The position numbers and the translations under genes were made by a program. Below, piece after piece: positions 33,723 to 46,500 of a stretch of DNA of 59,776 nt. Numbering within the stretch: the first letter of the stretch is position 1; each line of letters begins with the position of its first letter. The stretch comes from Betaproteobacteria bacterium RIFCSPLOWO2_12_FULL_62_58 (GTDB taxonomy: Bacteria; Pseudomonadota; Gammaproteobacteria; Burkholderiales; SG8-41), in NCBI GenBank assembly GCA_001772005.1, contig MERI01000132.1, positions 1 to 59,776 on the forward strand. Reading direction: 5' to 3'. Under the pieces are notes generated by a model. The model was not told the DNA's origin. It did no database searches and saw nothing but the letters and a program-made list of their open reading frames with translations.

Positions 33723-34272
33723 TTTCATTGACAATTTTCTCGGCCCACATCAGGCCGGTGACCGTCTTGATGTCGGTGATCTTTCCTTCCCTCACCCACG
33801 CCAGCGCCTGATCGAGCGCCATAGGCACGACTTCGAGGAATTCCTCGCCGTCAAGCGCGTGGCCGACGTAACTCAACTCGCACGCAAGGTAGAATTCGAT
33901 GCGCTCGTCCGAATAGCCGACACACGGATGGAACGTGGCGAGATGCCGCCACGATTTCGCCTCATAGCCGCACTCCTCGATCAACTCGCGCCTGGCGGTT
34001 TCGAGCGGCTCCTCGCCTGGGTCCACCTTCCCGGCCGGAATCTCGATAAAATGCCTGCCCACCGAATAGCGAAACTGGCGTATCAGCATCACCGTCCGGT
34101 CGTCCAGCAGCGGAACCATCATCACCGCGCCCGGGTGCCTGATGTACTCGCGAATCGCCGTCTTGCCGTCAGGAAGCCGCACCGAGTCTTCCAGCACGTG
34201 CAGCAGCCTGCCGCGGTAAACGGATTTCGAGCTGATGGTGTGCTCGGTGAAATCGGATCGCTTATCGGTCAT
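33715..34272 (-). CDS. nudF: ADP-ribose pyrophosphatase-type Nudix hydrolase
   Basis: 185 residues with a complete Nudix box, GKVDPGEEPLETARRELIEECGY. The upstream block FIEIPAG and the general organisation (N-terminal domain-swap strand, RQFRYSVG) match ADP-ribose diphosphatases that cleave ADP-ribose to AMP and ribose 5-phosphate. Its last codons overlap a repeat island. The start at ATG 34272 is preferred over an in-frame ATG four codons upstream. In many Betaproteobacteria nudF follows nuoN, as it does here. Confidence 0.87.
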   Translation of the reverse strand: MTDKRSDFTEHTISSKSVYRGRLLHVLEDSVRLPDGKTAIREYIRHPGAVMMVPLLDDRTVMLIRQFRYSVGRHFIEIPAGKVDPGEEPLETARRELIEECGYEAKSWRHLATFHPCVGYSDERIEFYLACELSYVGHALDGEEFLEVVPMALDQALAWVREGKITDIKTVTGLMWAEKIVNETR

Positions 34273-34284
34273 GGTCAAACTCAC

Positions 34285-34383
34285 GTGGGCGGCGAACGGT
34301 GAGCAGTGAGCGGAAAACCCTGCACCCGTTCGTCCTTACCGCTCACCGCTTACTGCTTGCTGCTTACCGCTTACGGCTCACGG
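34285..34383. repeat. Facing arrays of CCGCTTA-type heptamers between nuoN and nudF
   Basis: GTGAGCA/GTGAGCGG units face seven heptamers (CCGCTCA, CCGCTTA, CTGCTTG, CTGCTTA, CCGCTTA, CGGCTCA, CGG). They resemble the 33.6-kb island in sequence and occupy the whole intergenic gap. Confidence 0.65.
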
Positions 34384-34387
34384 TTTC

Positions 34388-35836
34388 TTACAGCGAAACC
34401 TGGATCGAATACAGGCAAAGCGCCATCAGCGGCCCGGGCATGATCCCGAACAGCAGCATCGCCAGACCGTTGAGCGTCATCAGCACGCCCACGTCGGCGC
34501 GCGGCTCGATCGGCGCGGTATCCAGCGGCGCGTCGAAATACATGAGCTTGACCAGCCGCAGGTAATAAAACGCCCCGATGAGCGAGAACAGCACCGCCAC
34601 CACCGCGAGCCACACATAGCCCGCGTTGATGACTGCCTGCAGCACCGACAGCTTGGCGTAGAAGCCGACCGTGGGCGGCACGCCCGCCATGGAGAACATG
34701 AGCAGCAGCATCAAGAATGCGTACCACGGGCTGCGCTGGTTGAGACCCTTGAAATCGTCGAGGTTCTCGGCCTCGAATCCGCTGCGCGAGAGCACCATGA
34801 TCATGCCGAAGGTGCCGAGATTCATCAGCACATAGACCACGACGTAAAACATCCCCGATCCGTAGCCGTTGAGGTCCCCCGAAAGAATGCCAAGCAGCAG
34901 GAAGCCCATGTGGGAGATGGTCGAGTAAGCCAGCATGCGCTTGAGGTTGGTCTGCGCGATCGCCGTGATATTGCCGATCGCCAGCGACAGCACGGCCATC
35001 ACGATCAGCATCGGCTGCCATTCCGCGAGCAGTTGCTCGGCACCGAGCCCCTGCACCAGCAGCCGCATGATGAACGCGAACGCGGCGAGCTTGGGCGCTG
35101 AGCCGATGAACAGCGTCACCGCGGTCGGCGCACCGTGGTAGACGTCCGGCACCCACATGTGAAACGGCACCGCGCCGAGCTTGAAACCGAGGCCGGCGAC
35201 GATGAACACCAGCGCGAAAATCAGGACCGGACCCCGGCCGGCGCCGTCGAAGATGACTTCGGCGAGCCGTGTAATCTCGAGCGTCCCGGTGGCGCCATAG
35301 AGCATCGACATGCCGTAGAGCAGCATTCCCGAAGCGAGCGCGCCCAGCACAAAGTACTTCATCGCCGCTTCGGTGGCGATCGCCGAGTCACGCTGCAGCG
35401 CAACCATCGCATACAGCGACAGGGTGAGCAGTTCGAGGCCGAGATAGAGCGTGAGCAGATGGTTGGCCGAAATCATGATCATCATGCCGAGCGTGGCAAA
35501 CAGCGCCAGCACGAAGAATTCGCCCCGGAACATGCCGCGCGCCGCGATGTAGGCGCGCGAATAGACCAGTATCACCATCACGCCGAGGTACACCAGCAGT
35601 TTCAGCACGTCCGACATCAGGTCGTCGACAAACATGCCGCTGAAGGTATAAGCCGGCTCCAGACGGGAACCGAGATAGGTGATCGCGATGCAGCCCGCGA
35701 GCGCTGCTTGCGTCAGTCCGTAGGTGACGATCCGGTTGTCATCGCTGATGAACAGGTCCGCCACCAGAATCACGCACACCATCGTGAGCAGGAACAGCTC
35801 GGGATAGGCGGGCCACAACGGAAGGATATATTGCAT
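34388..35836 (-). CDS. nuoN: NADH-quinone oxidoreductase subunit N
   Basis: A proton-pumping antiporter-like subunit of complex I, 482 residues with about 14 hydrophobic helices. Conserved features include [13 protein letters not shown], the lysine-bearing [17 protein letters not shown] and [14 protein letters not shown]. The start at 35836 ([11 protein letters not shown]) is the family start; the longer frame overlaps nuoM. It is the last gene of the operon, five bases after nuoM. Confidence 0.95.
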   Translation of the reverse strand: MQYILPLWPAYPELFLLTMVCVILVADLFISDDNRIVTYGLTQAALAGCIAITYLGSRLEPAYTFSGMFVDDLMSDVLKLLVYLGVMVILVYSRAYIAARGMFRGEFFVLALFATLGMMIMISANHLLTLYLGLELLTLSLYAMVALQRDSAIATEAAMKYFVLGALASGMLLYGMSMLYGATGTLEITRLAEVIFDGAGRGPVLIFALVFIVAGLGFKLGAVPFHMWVPDVYHGAPTAVTLFIGSAPKLAAFAFIMRLLVQGLGAEQLLAEWQPMLIVMAVLSLAIGNITAIAQTNLKRMLAYSTISHMGFLLLGILSGDLNGYGSGMFYVVVYVLMNLGTFGMIMVLSRSGFEAENLDDFKGLNQRSPWYAFLMLLLMFSMAGVPPTVGFYAKLSVLQAVINAGYVWLAVVAVLFSLIGAFYYLRLVKLMYFDAPLDTAPIEPRADVGVLMTLNGLAMLLFGIMPGPLMALCLYSIQVSL

Positions 35837-35841
35837 CGTCG

Positions 35842-37341
35842 TTATCGCGTTACGGCGGCGCCGGCTTTCTGCGCCACATGCGCCAGCAGGTCGTTGACCG
35901 AAGTGTGCAGTACCTCGGCAAAGGGATCGGGATAAACCCCCATGGCCAGCACCGCCGCGGCAAGCAGCCCCAGCACCAGGAATTCGCGCAGGTTGATGTC
36001 CTTCAGCTCCGCCACATGGGCATTGGCGATCGCCCCGAAGATGACGCGCTTGTACATCCACAGCGTATAGGCCGCCCCGAATATCAAGGTAACGGCCGCG
36101 AGCGCCGCGTACCAGAAACTAGCCTTCACCGCCCCCATGATCACCATGAACTCGCCGACGAATCCGCTGGTGCCAGGCAAACCGGAATTCGCCATCGCGA
36201 ACAACATGAACAGCGCGGCAAACACCGGCATGGCGTTAACGACGCCGCCGTAGTCGGCGATCATTCGCGAGTGCAGCCGGTCGTACAGCACGCCGACGCA
36301 CAGGAACAGCGCACCCGATACGAAACCGTGCGAGATCATCTGGATGATCGCGCCCTCCATGCCGATCGAGTTGAAGATGAAAATGCCGAGCGTGACGAAG
36401 CCCATGTGCGATACCGACGAGTAGGCAATCAGCTTCTTCATGTCGGCCTGCACCAGCGCCACCAGCCCGATGTAGACCACGGCGATCAGCGACAGCGCGA
36501 TGACGACGCCCGCAAGATAGTAGCTCGCCTCCGGCACGATCGGCAGCGACAGCCTCAGGAAACCGTAGCCGCCCAGCTTCAGCATGACCGCCGCCAGCAC
36601 CACCGAGCCGCCGGTCGGGGCCTCGACGTGCGCGTCCGGCAGCCAGGTGTGTACCGGCCACATCGGCACCTTCACCGCGAAAGCCAGGAAAAAAGCGAGG
36701 AAGATCAGGATCTGCGCAGCGAACGGCAGCGGCAACTGATAGTAGTCGAGCAGCGAGAAACTGCCCTGCGACACGTTGTAAAGATAGATCAGCGCGACCA
36801 GGGAAAGCAGCGACCCCGAGAGCGTGAAAAGAAAGAACTTGACTGCGGCGTAGACGCGGTTGGGACCGCCCCACACCCCGATGATGATGAACATCGGGAT
36901 CAGCGTCGCCTCGAAGAACACGTAGAACAGCAGCGCATCGAGCGCGCAGAACACGCCATTCATGAAACCCGACAGAAACAGGAACGCCGCCATGTACTGC
37001 GCCACCCGGCTCTGAATCACCTGCCAGCCGGCGATGACCACCAGCACGGTGGTGAAGCTGTTGAGCAGGATCAGCAGCAGCGAAATGCCGTCGATGCCGA
37101 GGTGGTAGTTGACGTTGAAGCTCTCGATCCAAGGCGTGATTTCCATGAACTGGAAGCCGCTCGCCGCCGGATCGAAGCCGAAATAAAGCGGCAACGTCAC
37201 CAGAAAGCCGAGGATCGAGCCCGCGAGCGCGATCAGGCGCGCGGCCTGCGCATTGCGGTCCGAACCGGTGATCAGTATCAGCACCCCGGCGACGATCGGC
37301 ACCCAGATCGCGAGGCTCAGCAGCGGGAAACCAGGCAGCAT
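35842..37341 (-). CDS. nuoM: NADH-quinone oxidoreductase subunit M
   Basis: An antiporter-like complex I subunit, 499 residues. Characteristic segments are [36 protein letters not shown] (functional glutamate), [20 protein letters not shown] and [14 protein letters not shown]. The length is normal. It lies 25 bp after nuoL and directly before nuoN. Confidence 0.96.
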   Translation of the reverse strand: MLPGFPLLSLAIWVPIVAGVLILITGSDRNAQAARLIALAGSILGFLVTLPLYFGFDPAASGFQFMEITPWIESFNVNYHLGIDGISLLLILLNSFTTVLVVIAGWQVIQSRVAQYMAAFLFLSGFMNGVFCALDALLFYVFFEATLIPMFIIIGVWGGPNRVYAAVKFFLFTLSGSLLSLVALIYLYNVSQGSFSLLDYYQLPLPFAAQILIFLAFFLAFAVKVPMWPVHTWLPDAHVEAPTGGSVVLAAVMLKLGGYGFLRLSLPIVPEASYYLAGVVIALSLIAVVYIGLVALVQADMKKLIAYSSVSHMGFVTLGIFIFNSIGMEGAIIQMISHGFVSGALFLCVGVLYDRLHSRMIADYGGVVNAMPVFAALFMLFAMANSGLPGTSGFVGEFMVIMGAVKASFWYAALAAVTLIFGAAYTLWMYKRVIFGAIANAHVAELKDINLREFLVLGLLAAAVLAMGVYPDPFAEVLHTSVNDLLAHVAQKAGAAVTR

Positions 37342-37366
37342 GTATGGCTCTTGTTCTTCTTGTGGA

Positions 37367-39400
37367 TCAAAAAACGAAAATCATCGTCATCAGCACCAGG
37401 ATGCCGAAGATCATCGCAAACGCGTAGTTGTAAATGAAGCCCGACTGAATCTTGCGGATCACCTGCGCGAACCACGCAACGACGCCCGCCGAACCGTTGA
37501 CGACGCCGTCGATCACCGCCACGTCCCCACCCTTCCACAAGCCGGTGCCGACCGAACGCGCGCCGCCGACGAACAGAAAGCTGTACGCCTCGTCGAACCA
37601 GTACTTGCGATCGAGGATGGTGTAGATCACGCCGGCCTTCTCCTTGATCACGGCGGGCAGATCCGGGCGCAGCAGATAGAGGTAGGTCGCTGTCGCGATG
37701 CCGGCAACGGCGAACCAAAACGGCGCCGTTCCGAAGGCGTGAAGGATCATCGCCACCACGCCGTTGAAGTCCTTGCCCATCTCCGCCAGAACGTCGTGCC
37801 CGGGCGCCACCGCAATCGCGCTGCCGAAATAGCCGCCAAACAACACCGGCCCGATCAGCCAGCCGACGCCGATCGAGGGAATGGCGAGCGCGATCAAAGG
37901 CACCGTGACCACCGCCGGCGATTCATGCGGGACATGACCATGGCTCGCGCCATGGTCATTATGAGATCGACCCGGCTGGTGGTCATTGTGCCCAGCAACC
38001 TGCTTATGCTCTTCATGATCGGCGTGGAGCTCGCGAAAGCGCTCCGCGCCGTGGAAAGTCATGAACAGCAGGCGGAAGGTGTAGAGCGCGGTCACGAACA
38101 CGCACGTCAGCACCGCAAAATAAGCGAACGCCGAGCCCGGCAGCTTGGAGAAGTGCACCGCTTCGATGATCGCGTCCTTGGAAAAGAAGCCGGCAAATCC
38201 TGGAATGCCGGCACTTGAGATCGCGCCAATGAGCATGGTCCAGTAGGTGACCGGCATGTACTTGCGCAAGCCCCCCATCCTCCGCATGTCCTGCTCGTGG
38301 TGCAGCGCGATGATCACCGAGCCCGCGCCAAGAAACAGCAGCGCCTTGAAGAAGGCGTGCGTCACGAGGTGGAACATGCCGGCGGCGTAGGCCGAGGCGC
38401 CGAGCGCGACCGTCATGTAACCGAGCTGCGACAGTGTCGAATACGCGACCACGCGCTTGATATCATTCTGGACGATGGCGATCAGCGCCATGAACAGCGC
38501 GGTGATCGCCCCGATCACCATCACCACTGACAGCGCCGTTTCCGAGAGTTCATACAACGGCGACATGCGGGCCACCATGAAAATGCCCGCCGTCACCATG
38601 GTCGCCGCGTGGATCAGGGCTGAGATCGGCGTCGGGCCTTCCATCGAATCCGGCAGCCAGACGTGAAGCGGAAACTGCGCGGATTTCCCCATCGCGCCGA
38701 TGAAAAGCAGGATGCAGATCACCGTCATCAGCGACCACGCCTGGCCCGGAATAATCTCGATCATGTTCCCGGCGAGGTTGCGCGCGCCGGCAAATACCGC
38801 GGCGTAGTCGAGCGTGCCGAAATACATCAGCGTGAGCGCGATGCCGAGCAGGAAGCCGAAGTCGCCGACGCGATTCACCAGGAAGGCCTTCAGGCTGGCG
38901 TAGATCGCCGTCGGCCGTGTATACCAGAAACCGATCAGCAGGTACGACATCAGCCCCACCGCTTCCCAGCCGAAAAAAAGCTGCAGGAAGTTGTTGGCCA
39001 TCACCAGCATCAGCATCGAGAACGTAAAGAGCGAGATATAGCTGAAGAAGCGCTGGTAGCCGGGGTCGTCCGCCATGTAGCCGATGGTGTAAATATGGAT
39101 CATCAGCGACACGAACGACACCACCAGCATCATGGTCGCCGACAGGCGGTCGATCAGAAAGCCGATCTCGAAGCGGGTGTTGCCGGACGCGAGCCAGGTA
39201 TAGACCGGCCCGTTATAGACATTGCCGTTCAGCACATCGCTGAACACCGCAGCTGAAGCGACGGTACAGATCACCATGCCGACGATCGTCACCCAGTGCG
39301 CGCCGCGCCGGCCGATCGCCCAGCCAAAAAGTCCCGCGATGACAGCGCCAACGAGCGGCGCTACCGGCACGATAAGGTAAAGCAATTGCATTCGTGTCAT
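37367..39400 (-). CDS. nuoL: NADH-quinone oxidoreductase subunit L
   Basis: The distal antiporter-like subunit with the lateral helix, about 677 residues. Conserved parts include FFGWEAVGLMSYLLIGFW, FPLHVWLPDSMEGPTPISAL and VAYSTLSQLGYM. Between helices near residues 455-490 is a His-rich loop with ten histidines (around HADHEEHKQVAGHNDH), common in betaproteobacterial NuoL and possibly metal-binding. The start could be ATG 39400 or 39391 (family-like MQLLYL). A GTGAACGG repeat array sits immediately upstream. Confidence 0.95.
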   Translation of the reverse strand: MTRMQLLYLIVPVAPLVGAVIAGLFGWAIGRRGAHWVTIVGMVICTVASAAVFSDVLNGNVYNGPVYTWLASGNTRFEIGFLIDRLSATMMLVVSFVSLMIHIYTIGYMADDPGYQRFFSYISLFTFSMLMLVMANNFLQLFFGWEAVGLMSYLLIGFWYTRPTAIYASLKAFLVNRVGDFGFLLGIALTLMYFGTLDYAAVFAGARNLAGNMIEIIPGQAWSLMTVICILLFIGAMGKSAQFPLHVWLPDSMEGPTPISALIHAATMVTAGIFMVARMSPLYELSETALSVVMVIGAITALFMALIAIVQNDIKRVVAYSTLSQLGYMTVALGASAYAAGMFHLVTHAFFKALLFLGAGSVIIALHHEQDMRRMGGLRKYMPVTYWTMLIGAISSAGIPGFAGFFSKDAIIEAVHFSKLPGSAFAYFAVLTCVFVTALYTFRLLFMTFHGAERFRELHADHEEHKQVAGHNDHQPGRSHNDHGASHGHVPHESPAVVTVPLIALAIPSIGVGWLIGPVLFGGYFGSAIAVAPGHDVLAEMGKDFNGVVAMILHAFGTAPFWFAVAGIATATYLYLLRPDLPAVIKEKAGVIYTILDRKYWFDEAYSFLFVGGARSVGTGLWKGGDVAVIDGVVNGSAGVVAWFAQVIRKIQSGFIYNYAFAMIFGILVLMTMIFVF

Positions 39401-39412
39401 GGCCGGCACCGG

Positions 39413-39534
39413 GTGAACGGGTGAACGGGTGAACGGGTGAGCCCCCTCACCCTACGGTCCGCCCCGGCCACGCGGGAGAGCGAAATCGTTTCACACCTTT
39501 GCTCGTTCACTCGTTCACTGTTCACTCGTTCACG
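39413..39534. repeat. Inverted array of GTGAACGG octamers between nuoK and nuoL (island E)
   Basis: Three perfect GTGAACGG octamers plus a partial fourth face CGTTCACT, CGTTCACTG, TTCACTC and GTTCACG units. The central spacer has a degenerate CCCCTCACCC...GGGAGAGCG. It lies inside an essential operon, so it must allow read-through. Confidence 0.72.
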
Positions 39535-39537
39535 CCT

Positions 39538-39843
39538 TTAGCCCTTCAGGCTATCCAGGTCTTCGACATCGATCGTATTCAGGTTACGGAACAGGGCGAC
39601 GAGAATCGCCAGCCCGATCGCCGACTCGGCCGCCGCCACCGTCAGGATGAAGAACACGAACACCTGGCCGGCCGGGTCATCGAGAAAATGGGAAAATGCT
39701 ATAAAATTCATGTTGACCGCGAGCAGCATCAGCTCGATCGCCATCAGCAGCACGATCACGTTCCTGCGATTGAGAAAAATCCCGATCACGCTGATCGCGA
39801 ACAGGATCGCGCCCAGCACCAGGTAATGCGACAGCGAGATCAA
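39538..39843 (-). CDS. nuoK: NADH-quinone oxidoreductase subunit K
   Basis: 101 residues with three hydrophobic helices. It carries the conserved membrane glutamates in [13 protein letters not shown] and [12 protein letters not shown], which form part of the central proton-transfer axis of complex I. It lies within the operon between nuoJ and nuoL, flanked on both sides by repeat islands. Confidence 0.96.
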   Translation of the reverse strand: MISLSHYLVLGAILFAISVIGIFLNRRNVIVLLMAIELMLLAVNMNFIAFSHFLDDPAGQVFVFFILTVAAAESAIGLAILVALFRNLNTIDVEDLDSLKG

Positions 39844-39858
39844 ACGGTTCCTCTTTTC

Positions 39859-39946
39859 GAGGATCGAGGATCAAGGATCAAGGATTGAGCAACCCGCGCG
39901 CCCGGCTTAAGTCTTGGCTCGATCCTCAATCCTGAATCCTCAATCC
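39859..39946. repeat. Facing arrays of GAGGATC heptamers between nuoJ and nuoK
   Basis: GAGGATC, GAGGATC, AAGGATC and AAGGATT face GATCCTC, AATCCTG, AATCCTC and AATCC. The unit sequence is unrelated to GTGAAxx but the facing-array design is the same. It slightly overlaps the nuoJ stop. Confidence 0.68.
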
Positions 39947-40545
39947 GGCTTTTTCTCCGAAGGCATTGACACAATCCGCACGCGATCCTGGCGGCGGACT
40001 GCGATCTGCTCCGCCGGGTCGATGTACTTGACCTGCTTGCGGCGGCGCAGAGTGAGCGCGATCGCCGCGACGATCGCCACCAGCAAAATCACCGCCGCGA
40101 TCTCGAACGGATAGACATATTCGGTGTAGATGAGCCGGCCCAGTTCCTTGGTGTTGCTGTAGCCCGCGGGCAGCGGCGGTGGCGCCGGCGCGTCGCTGAA
40201 ACCCGAAAAAAACCAAAGCGTGACCCCCATTTCGGCCACCAGCAGCAGCGCGACGAGAGCGCCGAGCGGAAGATAGTTCCAGAACCCTTCGCGCAACCGC
40301 GCCAGGTTGATATCGAGCATCATGACCACGAACAGGAACAGCACCATCACCGCCCCCACGTAGACCAGCACCAAGGCGATGGCCAGAAACTCGGCCTGCA
40401 ACTGGACCCAGATCCCCGCCGACGTGAAAAATGCGAGCACGAGGAACAGCGCGGCATGCACCGGGTTGCGCGCCGTGATCACGCGCAGCGCGGCGAACAC
40501 CAGGATCGCCGAGAAAAAATAGAAAACGAACGTTTCAAAAGTCAT
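39940..40545 (-). CDS. nuoJ: NADH-quinone oxidoreductase subunit J
   Basis: 201 residues with five hydrophobic helices and the conserved VLVYVGAVMVLFLFVVMML segment of the pi-bulge helix. The C-terminal tail (about 165-201) is hydrophilic. ATG 40545 is used; the open frame upstream runs through a GCAGATGAAC repeat. It lies between nuoI and nuoK. Confidence 0.95.
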   Translation of the reverse strand: MTFETFVFYFFSAILVFAALRVITARNPVHAALFLVLAFFTSAGIWVQLQAEFLAIALVLVYVGAVMVLFLFVVMMLDINLARLREGFWNYLPLGALVALLLVAEMGVTLWFFSGFSDAPAPPPLPAGYSNTKELGRLIYTEYVYPFEIAAVILLVAIVAAIALTLRRRKQVKYIDPAEQIAVRRQDRVRIVSMPSEKKPD

Positions 40546-40552
40546 TTTATTA

Positions 40553-40655
40553 GCCGCAGATGAACGCAGATAAACGCAGGTTAACTTGTTGTTTTTTATC
40601 GGCGTACCCCTCAAAGGGGTATTGAGAAGAATCCATCGGCGTTAATCGGCGGTTC
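40553..40655. repeat. GCAGATGAAC-type repeat pair between nuoI and nuoJ
   Basis: GCAGATGAACGCAGATAAACGCAGG on the nuoJ side is loosely matched by CATCGGCGTTAATCGGCGG on the nuoI side, around a CCCCTCAAAGGGG hairpin at about 40611-40623. A related sequence flanks island D at 11.56-11.73 kb. Confidence 0.5.
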
Positions 40656-40659
40656 CGTC

Positions 40660-41151
40660 TCATCTGTAGGCTGCGTCCTCCGCGCGGTCCTTCGCGATCT
40701 GCTCTTCGTACGCATCGCCGACCGCGAGCAGCATCGGCTTGGTGTAGATCAGATCACCGCGGGTCTCACCGTGATACTCCAGAATGCGCGTCTCCACGAT
40801 CGAATCGACCGGGCACGATTCCTCGCAAAAGCCGCAGAAAATGCACTTGGTGAGGTCGATGTCGTAACGCGTGGTGCGGCGCGTGCCGTCGTCGCGCTGC
40901 TCGGACTCGATCGTAATCGCGAGCGCCGGGCACACCGCCTCGCACAGCTTGCAGGCGATGCAGCGCTCCTCGCCGTTGGGATAGCGGCGCAGCGCGTGCA
41001 GACCACGAAAGCGCGGGCTCTGGGGCGTCTTCTCCTCGGGATACTGCACTGTGATCTTGCGCGCGAAGAGGTAGCGGCCGGTGAGCATCATGCCCTTGAC
41101 CAGCTCGAACAGCAGGAATGTCCTGAAGAATTCCTGGATGCGCTTGATCAT
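40660..41151 (-). CDS. nuoI: NADH-quinone oxidoreductase subunit I
   Basis: A peripheral-arm ferredoxin-like subunit holding clusters N6a and N6b. Two complete 4Fe-4S motifs are seen, [12 protein letters not shown] and [12 protein letters not shown]. 163 residues from ATG 41151, with GGAGCCC upstream; the start overlaps the nuoH stop as ATGA. Confidence 0.96.
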   Translation of the reverse strand: MIKRIQEFFRTFLLFELVKGMMLTGRYLFARKITVQYPEEKTPQSPRFRGLHALRRYPNGEERCIACKLCEAVCPALAITIESEQRDDGTRRTTRYDIDLTKCIFCGFCEESCPVDSIVETRILEYHGETRGDLIYTKPMLLAVGDAYEEQIAKDRAEDAAYR

Positions 41152-42299
41152 AACGGGCTCCACCACACCCAGAGGGGCGTCTGCATCCACGCGCCCAAGA
41201 CGACGATCCAGAGTATCGTCAATGGCAGGAAGACCTTCCAGCCCAGCCGCATGATCTGGTCATAGCGGTAGCGGGGAAAGGTCGCGCGGAACCACAGGAA
41301 GCAGAACAGCACGAAAGAAACCTTGACCGCGAGCCAGAAGAAGCCATCGGCCGCAAGCCACGGCAGCCCCACCGCTGCGACCAGCGCCTCGGGCACCGGC
41401 GAGAGCCAGCCGCCCATGAACATGGTCGAAGCCATGGTCGCGATCAGGATCATGTTCGCGTACTCGGCCAGGAAAAACACCGCGAACGCCATACCCGAGT
41501 ACTCGACGTGGAATCCGGCGACGATTTCCGATTCGCCTTCCGCGACGTCGAATGGCGCGCGGTTGGTCTCGGCGACCCCGGAGATGAGATACACCAGGAA
41601 AATCGGAAACAGCGGGATCCAGAACCAGTTGAGCAGCCCGTAGTTGCCCTGCTGCATCCTCACGATCTCGCCCAAGTTGAGGCTCTGCGCCGCCATCAGC
41701 ACGCATACCAGCGCAAACCCCATCGCCAGCTCATACGACACCATTTGCGCCGCCGATCGCATGCTGCCGAGAAACGCGTACTTCGAGTTCGATGCCCAGC
41801 CGGCGATGATGATGCCGTAGACCCCCATCGAGGTAATCGCCATGATGTACAGCAGACCCGCATCGATGTTGGCGAGCACCGCCTCGGGACCAAACGGCAC
41901 CACCGCCCACGCGGCGAGCGCCGGCATGATTGCCATGATCGGCGCCAGCACGAACAGGAACTTGTTTGCGCCGGTGGGAACAATGATCTCCTTGACCAGG
42001 AGCTTCAGGCCGTCGGCGATCGGCTGCGCCCACCCACCGAGCCAGGGAATTCCGAAGAATGTCACGCGGTTCGGGCCAATGCGAACCTGCATCCAGCCGA
42101 TCACCTTGCGCTCGGCGAGCGTAAGATAGGCTACGCAGATCATCAGCGGCAGGACGATGCAGATGATGAGCAGCAGCGTCTTGATCGCCAGCAATACGGA
42201 CGGCGCGAGCTCCTGGCCAAAAATCCAGACCACGGCCGTGGCGAGCAGGGCCCATAGCCCATTGCCGATATTGACGAACGGTTGGAATACCGCGGTCAC
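41148..42299 (-). CDS. nuoH: NADH-quinone oxidoreductase subunit H
   Basis: A membrane subunit at the quinone site, 383 residues with about eight helices. Hallmarks are [28 protein letters not shown] and [20 protein letters not shown], with the charged residues of the E-channel. It begins at a GTG (42299) that overlaps the nuoG stop as GTGA. It ends overlapping nuoI. Confidence 0.95.
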   Translation of the reverse strand: MTAVFQPFVNIGNGLWALLATAVVWIFGQELAPSVLLAIKTLLLIICIVLPLMICVAYLTLAERKVIGWMQVRIGPNRVTFFGIPWLGGWAQPIADGLKLLVKEIIVPTGANKFLFVLAPIMAIMPALAAWAVVPFGPEAVLANIDAGLLYIMAITSMGVYGIIIAGWASNSKYAFLGSMRSAAQMVSYELAMGFALVCVLMAAQSLNLGEIVRMQQGNYGLLNWFWIPLFPIFLVYLISGVAETNRAPFDVAEGESEIVAGFHVEYSGMAFAVFFLAEYANMILIATMASTMFMGGWLSPVPEALVAAVGLPWLAADGFFWLAVKVSFVLFCFLWFRATFPRYRYDQIMRLGWKVFLPLTILWIVVLGAWMQTPLWVWWSPL

Positions 42300-44674
42300 A
42301 CCGCCACCTTCTGTTGCACTGCGACGCGCTCGGCGCTCACCGTACCGAACATCGCACCGAGGCCGGCTGTTTCGGGTCGCGCTGCGGCGAGCCGGATGCA
42401 ACCTGCGGGAAGTCTGTCATCCACCGCGTAGGGCACGACCGCCTCGCCTGTGCCTTGCCGCACGCGAACGTGATCGCCGTGGCGTAAACCGAGTTTGTCG
42501 GCTGTCGCACGGTTTATCCAAGCCACCGGCGGCGCGGCGGCGCGAGTCTTTTGCAGCGAAGGCGCGCGCCGCACGATCGCATCCGCGTCATAGATCGGAA
42601 CTTCGCCGATGCGCTGCAATCCGTCAGCCTGCGCCGGTATGATGGCGCTGAGCGCGGTCGGGTGCAGCCGATTGTCCAGTTTGCTGCCGATGCTGCCGTC
42701 GCCTAACACCTCACGCCTCACGTCTTCCGCGCTGTCGTAATCGAAACCGCTCAACCCGAGCAGGTTGCCCAGCACACGCACCACTTTCCAAGCGGGACGC
42801 GTTTCGCCCAGCGGCTTCACTACGCCGTTGAAGCTCTGTACCGCACCTTCCGTGCTGATGAAGGTGCCGGCGGTCTCGGTGAACGGCGCGATCGGCAACA
42901 GCACGTGTGCGTAGTCGACGGCCCCATGCTGGTATGGGCTCAGCGCCACTACGAGCTCCGCCTGCTTGAGCGCGGCAAGCGATCGTTGTGGATCATGGGT
43001 ATCCAGTTCCGCCTCCACTCCCAGCAGCAGATAGGCCTGGCGCGGCTGGGCGAGCATCTGCGCCGCGTTCATCCCCGTGGGTTGTGCCGGGAACGGCACG
43101 GCGCTTGCGATGTACGCGCCGACGCTGTTCGCCGCCTCGCCCAGGAAGCCAAAGTGCGCGCCAGTCATTTGTGCCAATTCCTGTGCCAGCGCGTGCAACT
43201 GCGCCGCCTGTGGGTGGTGCTGGGCGAGATTGCCAAGGAACACCGCACCGTTCTTGCCTGACCCAACGCTCTCCGCGATGCGCCGCGCCGATTCGGATAC
43301 CGCTACACCCTCAAGCGCCCCGCGCATGCCGGTGCAGATGTCCACATTCTTTGCCTGCGCCGTCGCTTTCAGTACTTGCGCGAGCATGGCAGGCATCGCC
43401 GCAGGCGAGACAATCGCCTTATGCGCGACCCGCATCAGCAGATCGTCATCGACCGGGTTGATGAGGTTGAGCTGAGTTGCGCGCTTCACCGCCTGACGCA
43501 GCCGATGCGCGATGAGCGGATGATCCTTGCGCAGCGTGCTGCCGACCACCAGCACGCGATCGAGCTGGTTGATGTCGGCGATCTTCATCCCGAGCCAGGG
43601 TGCGCCCATGTGCTTGCCATCCGTGCCGAAATCGGCCTGGCGCAGCCGGAAATCCACATTGCCCGAGGCAAACTCGCGCGCGAGTTTGCCTAACAGGAAA
43701 AGCTCTTCAAGTGTTTGGTGCGGCGTCGCCAAAGATCCTATGCTCGCGGCGCCGTGCTGATCCCGGATGCGTTTGAGCTCCCTGACGACGAAGTCGAGCG
43801 CGACCTGCCATTCGACCTCTTGCCACACCCCGTCCCGCTTCAACATGGGCTTGGCGAGCCGCCGCTCGGAATTGAGCCCCTCGTAGGAGAAACGGTCCTT
43901 GTCCGACAACCAGCACTCGTTGATCGCCTCATTCTCGCGCGGCAGCACGCGCATGACGCGGTTCTGCTTGACCTGAACCGTCAGATTGGACCCCAGGCCG
44001 CAGTGCGGGCTGATCGCAGGCCGGTGCGTCAATTCCCAAGTGCGGGCGGAGTAGCGAAACGGCTTGGAGGTCAGCGCGCCGACCGGACAGAGGTCGATCA
44101 CGTTGCCAGACAATTCGGAATCGACGGTCCTGCCGACAAAGGTGATGATCTCCGCATGCTCGCCGCGGCCGATCATGCCGAGTTCCATGATGCCGGCGAT
44201 TTCCTGCCCGAAGCGCACACAGCGCGTGCAGTGGATGCAGCGCGTCATGTCCGTCGAAATCAACGGCCCCAGATTCTTGTTGACGACCACGCGCTTGTCT
44301 TCCTCGTAGCGCGAGCCGCTCGCGCCGTAGCCGACGGCCAGGTCCTGCAGCTGGCATTCGCCGCCCTGGTCGCAGATCGGGCAATCGAGCGGGTGGTTGA
44401 TGAGGAGGAACTCCATCACACCCTTCTGCGCGGCGACGGCCTGCTCCGAATGCGTCCATACCTTCATGCCCTTGGTGACGGGGGTCGCGCACGCCGGCAA
44501 GGGTTTGGGCGCCTTCTCCACCTCCACCAGGCACATGCGGCAGTTAGCGGCGATCGAGAGCTTGCGGTGGTAGCAGAAATGCGGTACGTAAATGCCGGCC
44601 TGATTGGTGGCATCCATGATCGTCGCGCCCTCGGCGACCTCGAGCTGTTTCCCGTCTATCTCGATTTGAAACAT
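42296..44674 (-). CDS. nuoG: NADH-quinone oxidoreductase subunit G
   Basis: The large iron-sulfur subunit, 792 residues. It has an N-terminal [2Fe-2S] site ([15 protein letters not shown]), the N5 site with a histidine ligand, N4 ([13 protein letters not shown]) and a molybdopterin oxidoreductase-like C-terminal domain without cofactor motifs. [13 protein letters not shown] is present, while an N7 motif was not clearly seen. The length is typical for Betaproteobacteria. It follows nuoF by 28 bp. Confidence 0.95.
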   Translation of the reverse strand: MFQIEIDGKQLEVAEGATIMDATNQAGIYVPHFCYHRKLSIAANCRMCLVEVEKAPKPLPACATPVTKGMKVWTHSEQAVAAQKGVMEFLLINHPLDCPICDQGGECQLQDLAVGYGASGSRYEEDKRVVVNKNLGPLISTDMTRCIHCTRCVRFGQEIAGIMELGMIGRGEHAEIITFVGRTVDSELSGNVIDLCPVGALTSKPFRYSARTWELTHRPAISPHCGLGSNLTVQVKQNRVMRVLPRENEAINECWLSDKDRFSYEGLNSERRLAKPMLKRDGVWQEVEWQVALDFVVRELKRIRDQHGAASIGSLATPHQTLEELFLLGKLAREFASGNVDFRLRQADFGTDGKHMGAPWLGMKIADINQLDRVLVVGSTLRKDHPLIAHRLRQAVKRATQLNLINPVDDDLLMRVAHKAIVSPAAMPAMLAQVLKATAQAKNVDICTGMRGALEGVAVSESARRIAESVGSGKNGAVFLGNLAQHHPQAAQLHALAQELAQMTGAHFGFLGEAANSVGAYIASAVPFPAQPTGMNAAQMLAQPRQAYLLLGVEAELDTHDPQRSLAALKQAELVVALSPYQHGAVDYAHVLLPIAPFTETAGTFISTEGAVQSFNGVVKPLGETRPAWKVVRVLGNLLGLSGFDYDSAEDVRREVLGDGSIGSKLDNRLHPTALSAIIPAQADGLQRIGEVPIYDADAIVRRAPSLQKTRAAAPPVAWINRATADKLGLRHGDHVRVRQGTGEAVVPYAVDDRLPAGCIRLAAARPETAGLGAMFGTVSAERVAVQQKVAV

Positions 44675-44702
44675 CTTTCGCTCATCGTTCCGCGTTCATC
44701 GT

Positions 44703-46015
<1,313 letters not shown>

Positions 46016-46016
<1 letters not shown>

Positions 46017-46492
46017 CACTTCAACTCCTCGAGCAAGGCATCCAGCTTGTCGGTAGTCATCGCGTACAACATGCGCTTGTTGTTGTGCAACAGCACTGGC
46101 GCATCACCGCACGCGCCCAGGCACTCGCCCTCTTTCAGCGTGAAACGGCCGTCCACGGTGGTTTCATTGAAACCGATCCCGAGTTTCTGCTTGAGATGCT
46201 CGCCCGTCGCCGCGCCCCCGGAAAGCGCGCACGGCAGGTTGGTGCAGATCGTGAGTTTGTGTCTGCCAACCGGCTTCAGAGCGTACATGGTGTAGAACGA
46301 CGCCACCTCGTAGACCGCGATCGGCGGCATGCCGAGATACTGCGCAACGAAATCCATGGTCTCGGTGGACAGCCACCCCTTCTCGTCCTGCGCTATGGTG
46401 AGCGCCGCCATTACCGCCGACTGCCGCTGGTCGGGCGGGTACTTGGCGGTTTCCTTGTCGATTATCGCCAGCGCCTCCGGCGACAGCATCAT
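46016..46492 (-). CDS. nuoE: NADH-quinone oxidoreductase subunit E
   Basis: A thioredoxin-fold [2Fe-2S] subunit holding N1a. Cluster ligands are CTNLPC and ECLGAC. The family-like start is [12 protein letters not shown] at ATG 46492; a TTG at 46504, directly after the nuoD stop and with GGGAG upstream, would add four residues. The length of about 158 residues is normal. Confidence 0.94.
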
Positions 46493-46500
46493 GGGGGCAT

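Noticed and set aside
35878..37437. 519-codon plus-strand frame opposite nuoM
   Set aside because: Antisense to an intact nuoM; the low-complexity His/Arg/Gln/Asp-rich translation is typical of the strand opposite membrane-protein genes.
37925..38060. His-rich loop of NuoL as a novel metal-binding insertion
   Set aside because: His-rich loops at this place are common in betaproteobacterial NuoL, so it is not unusual enough to list.
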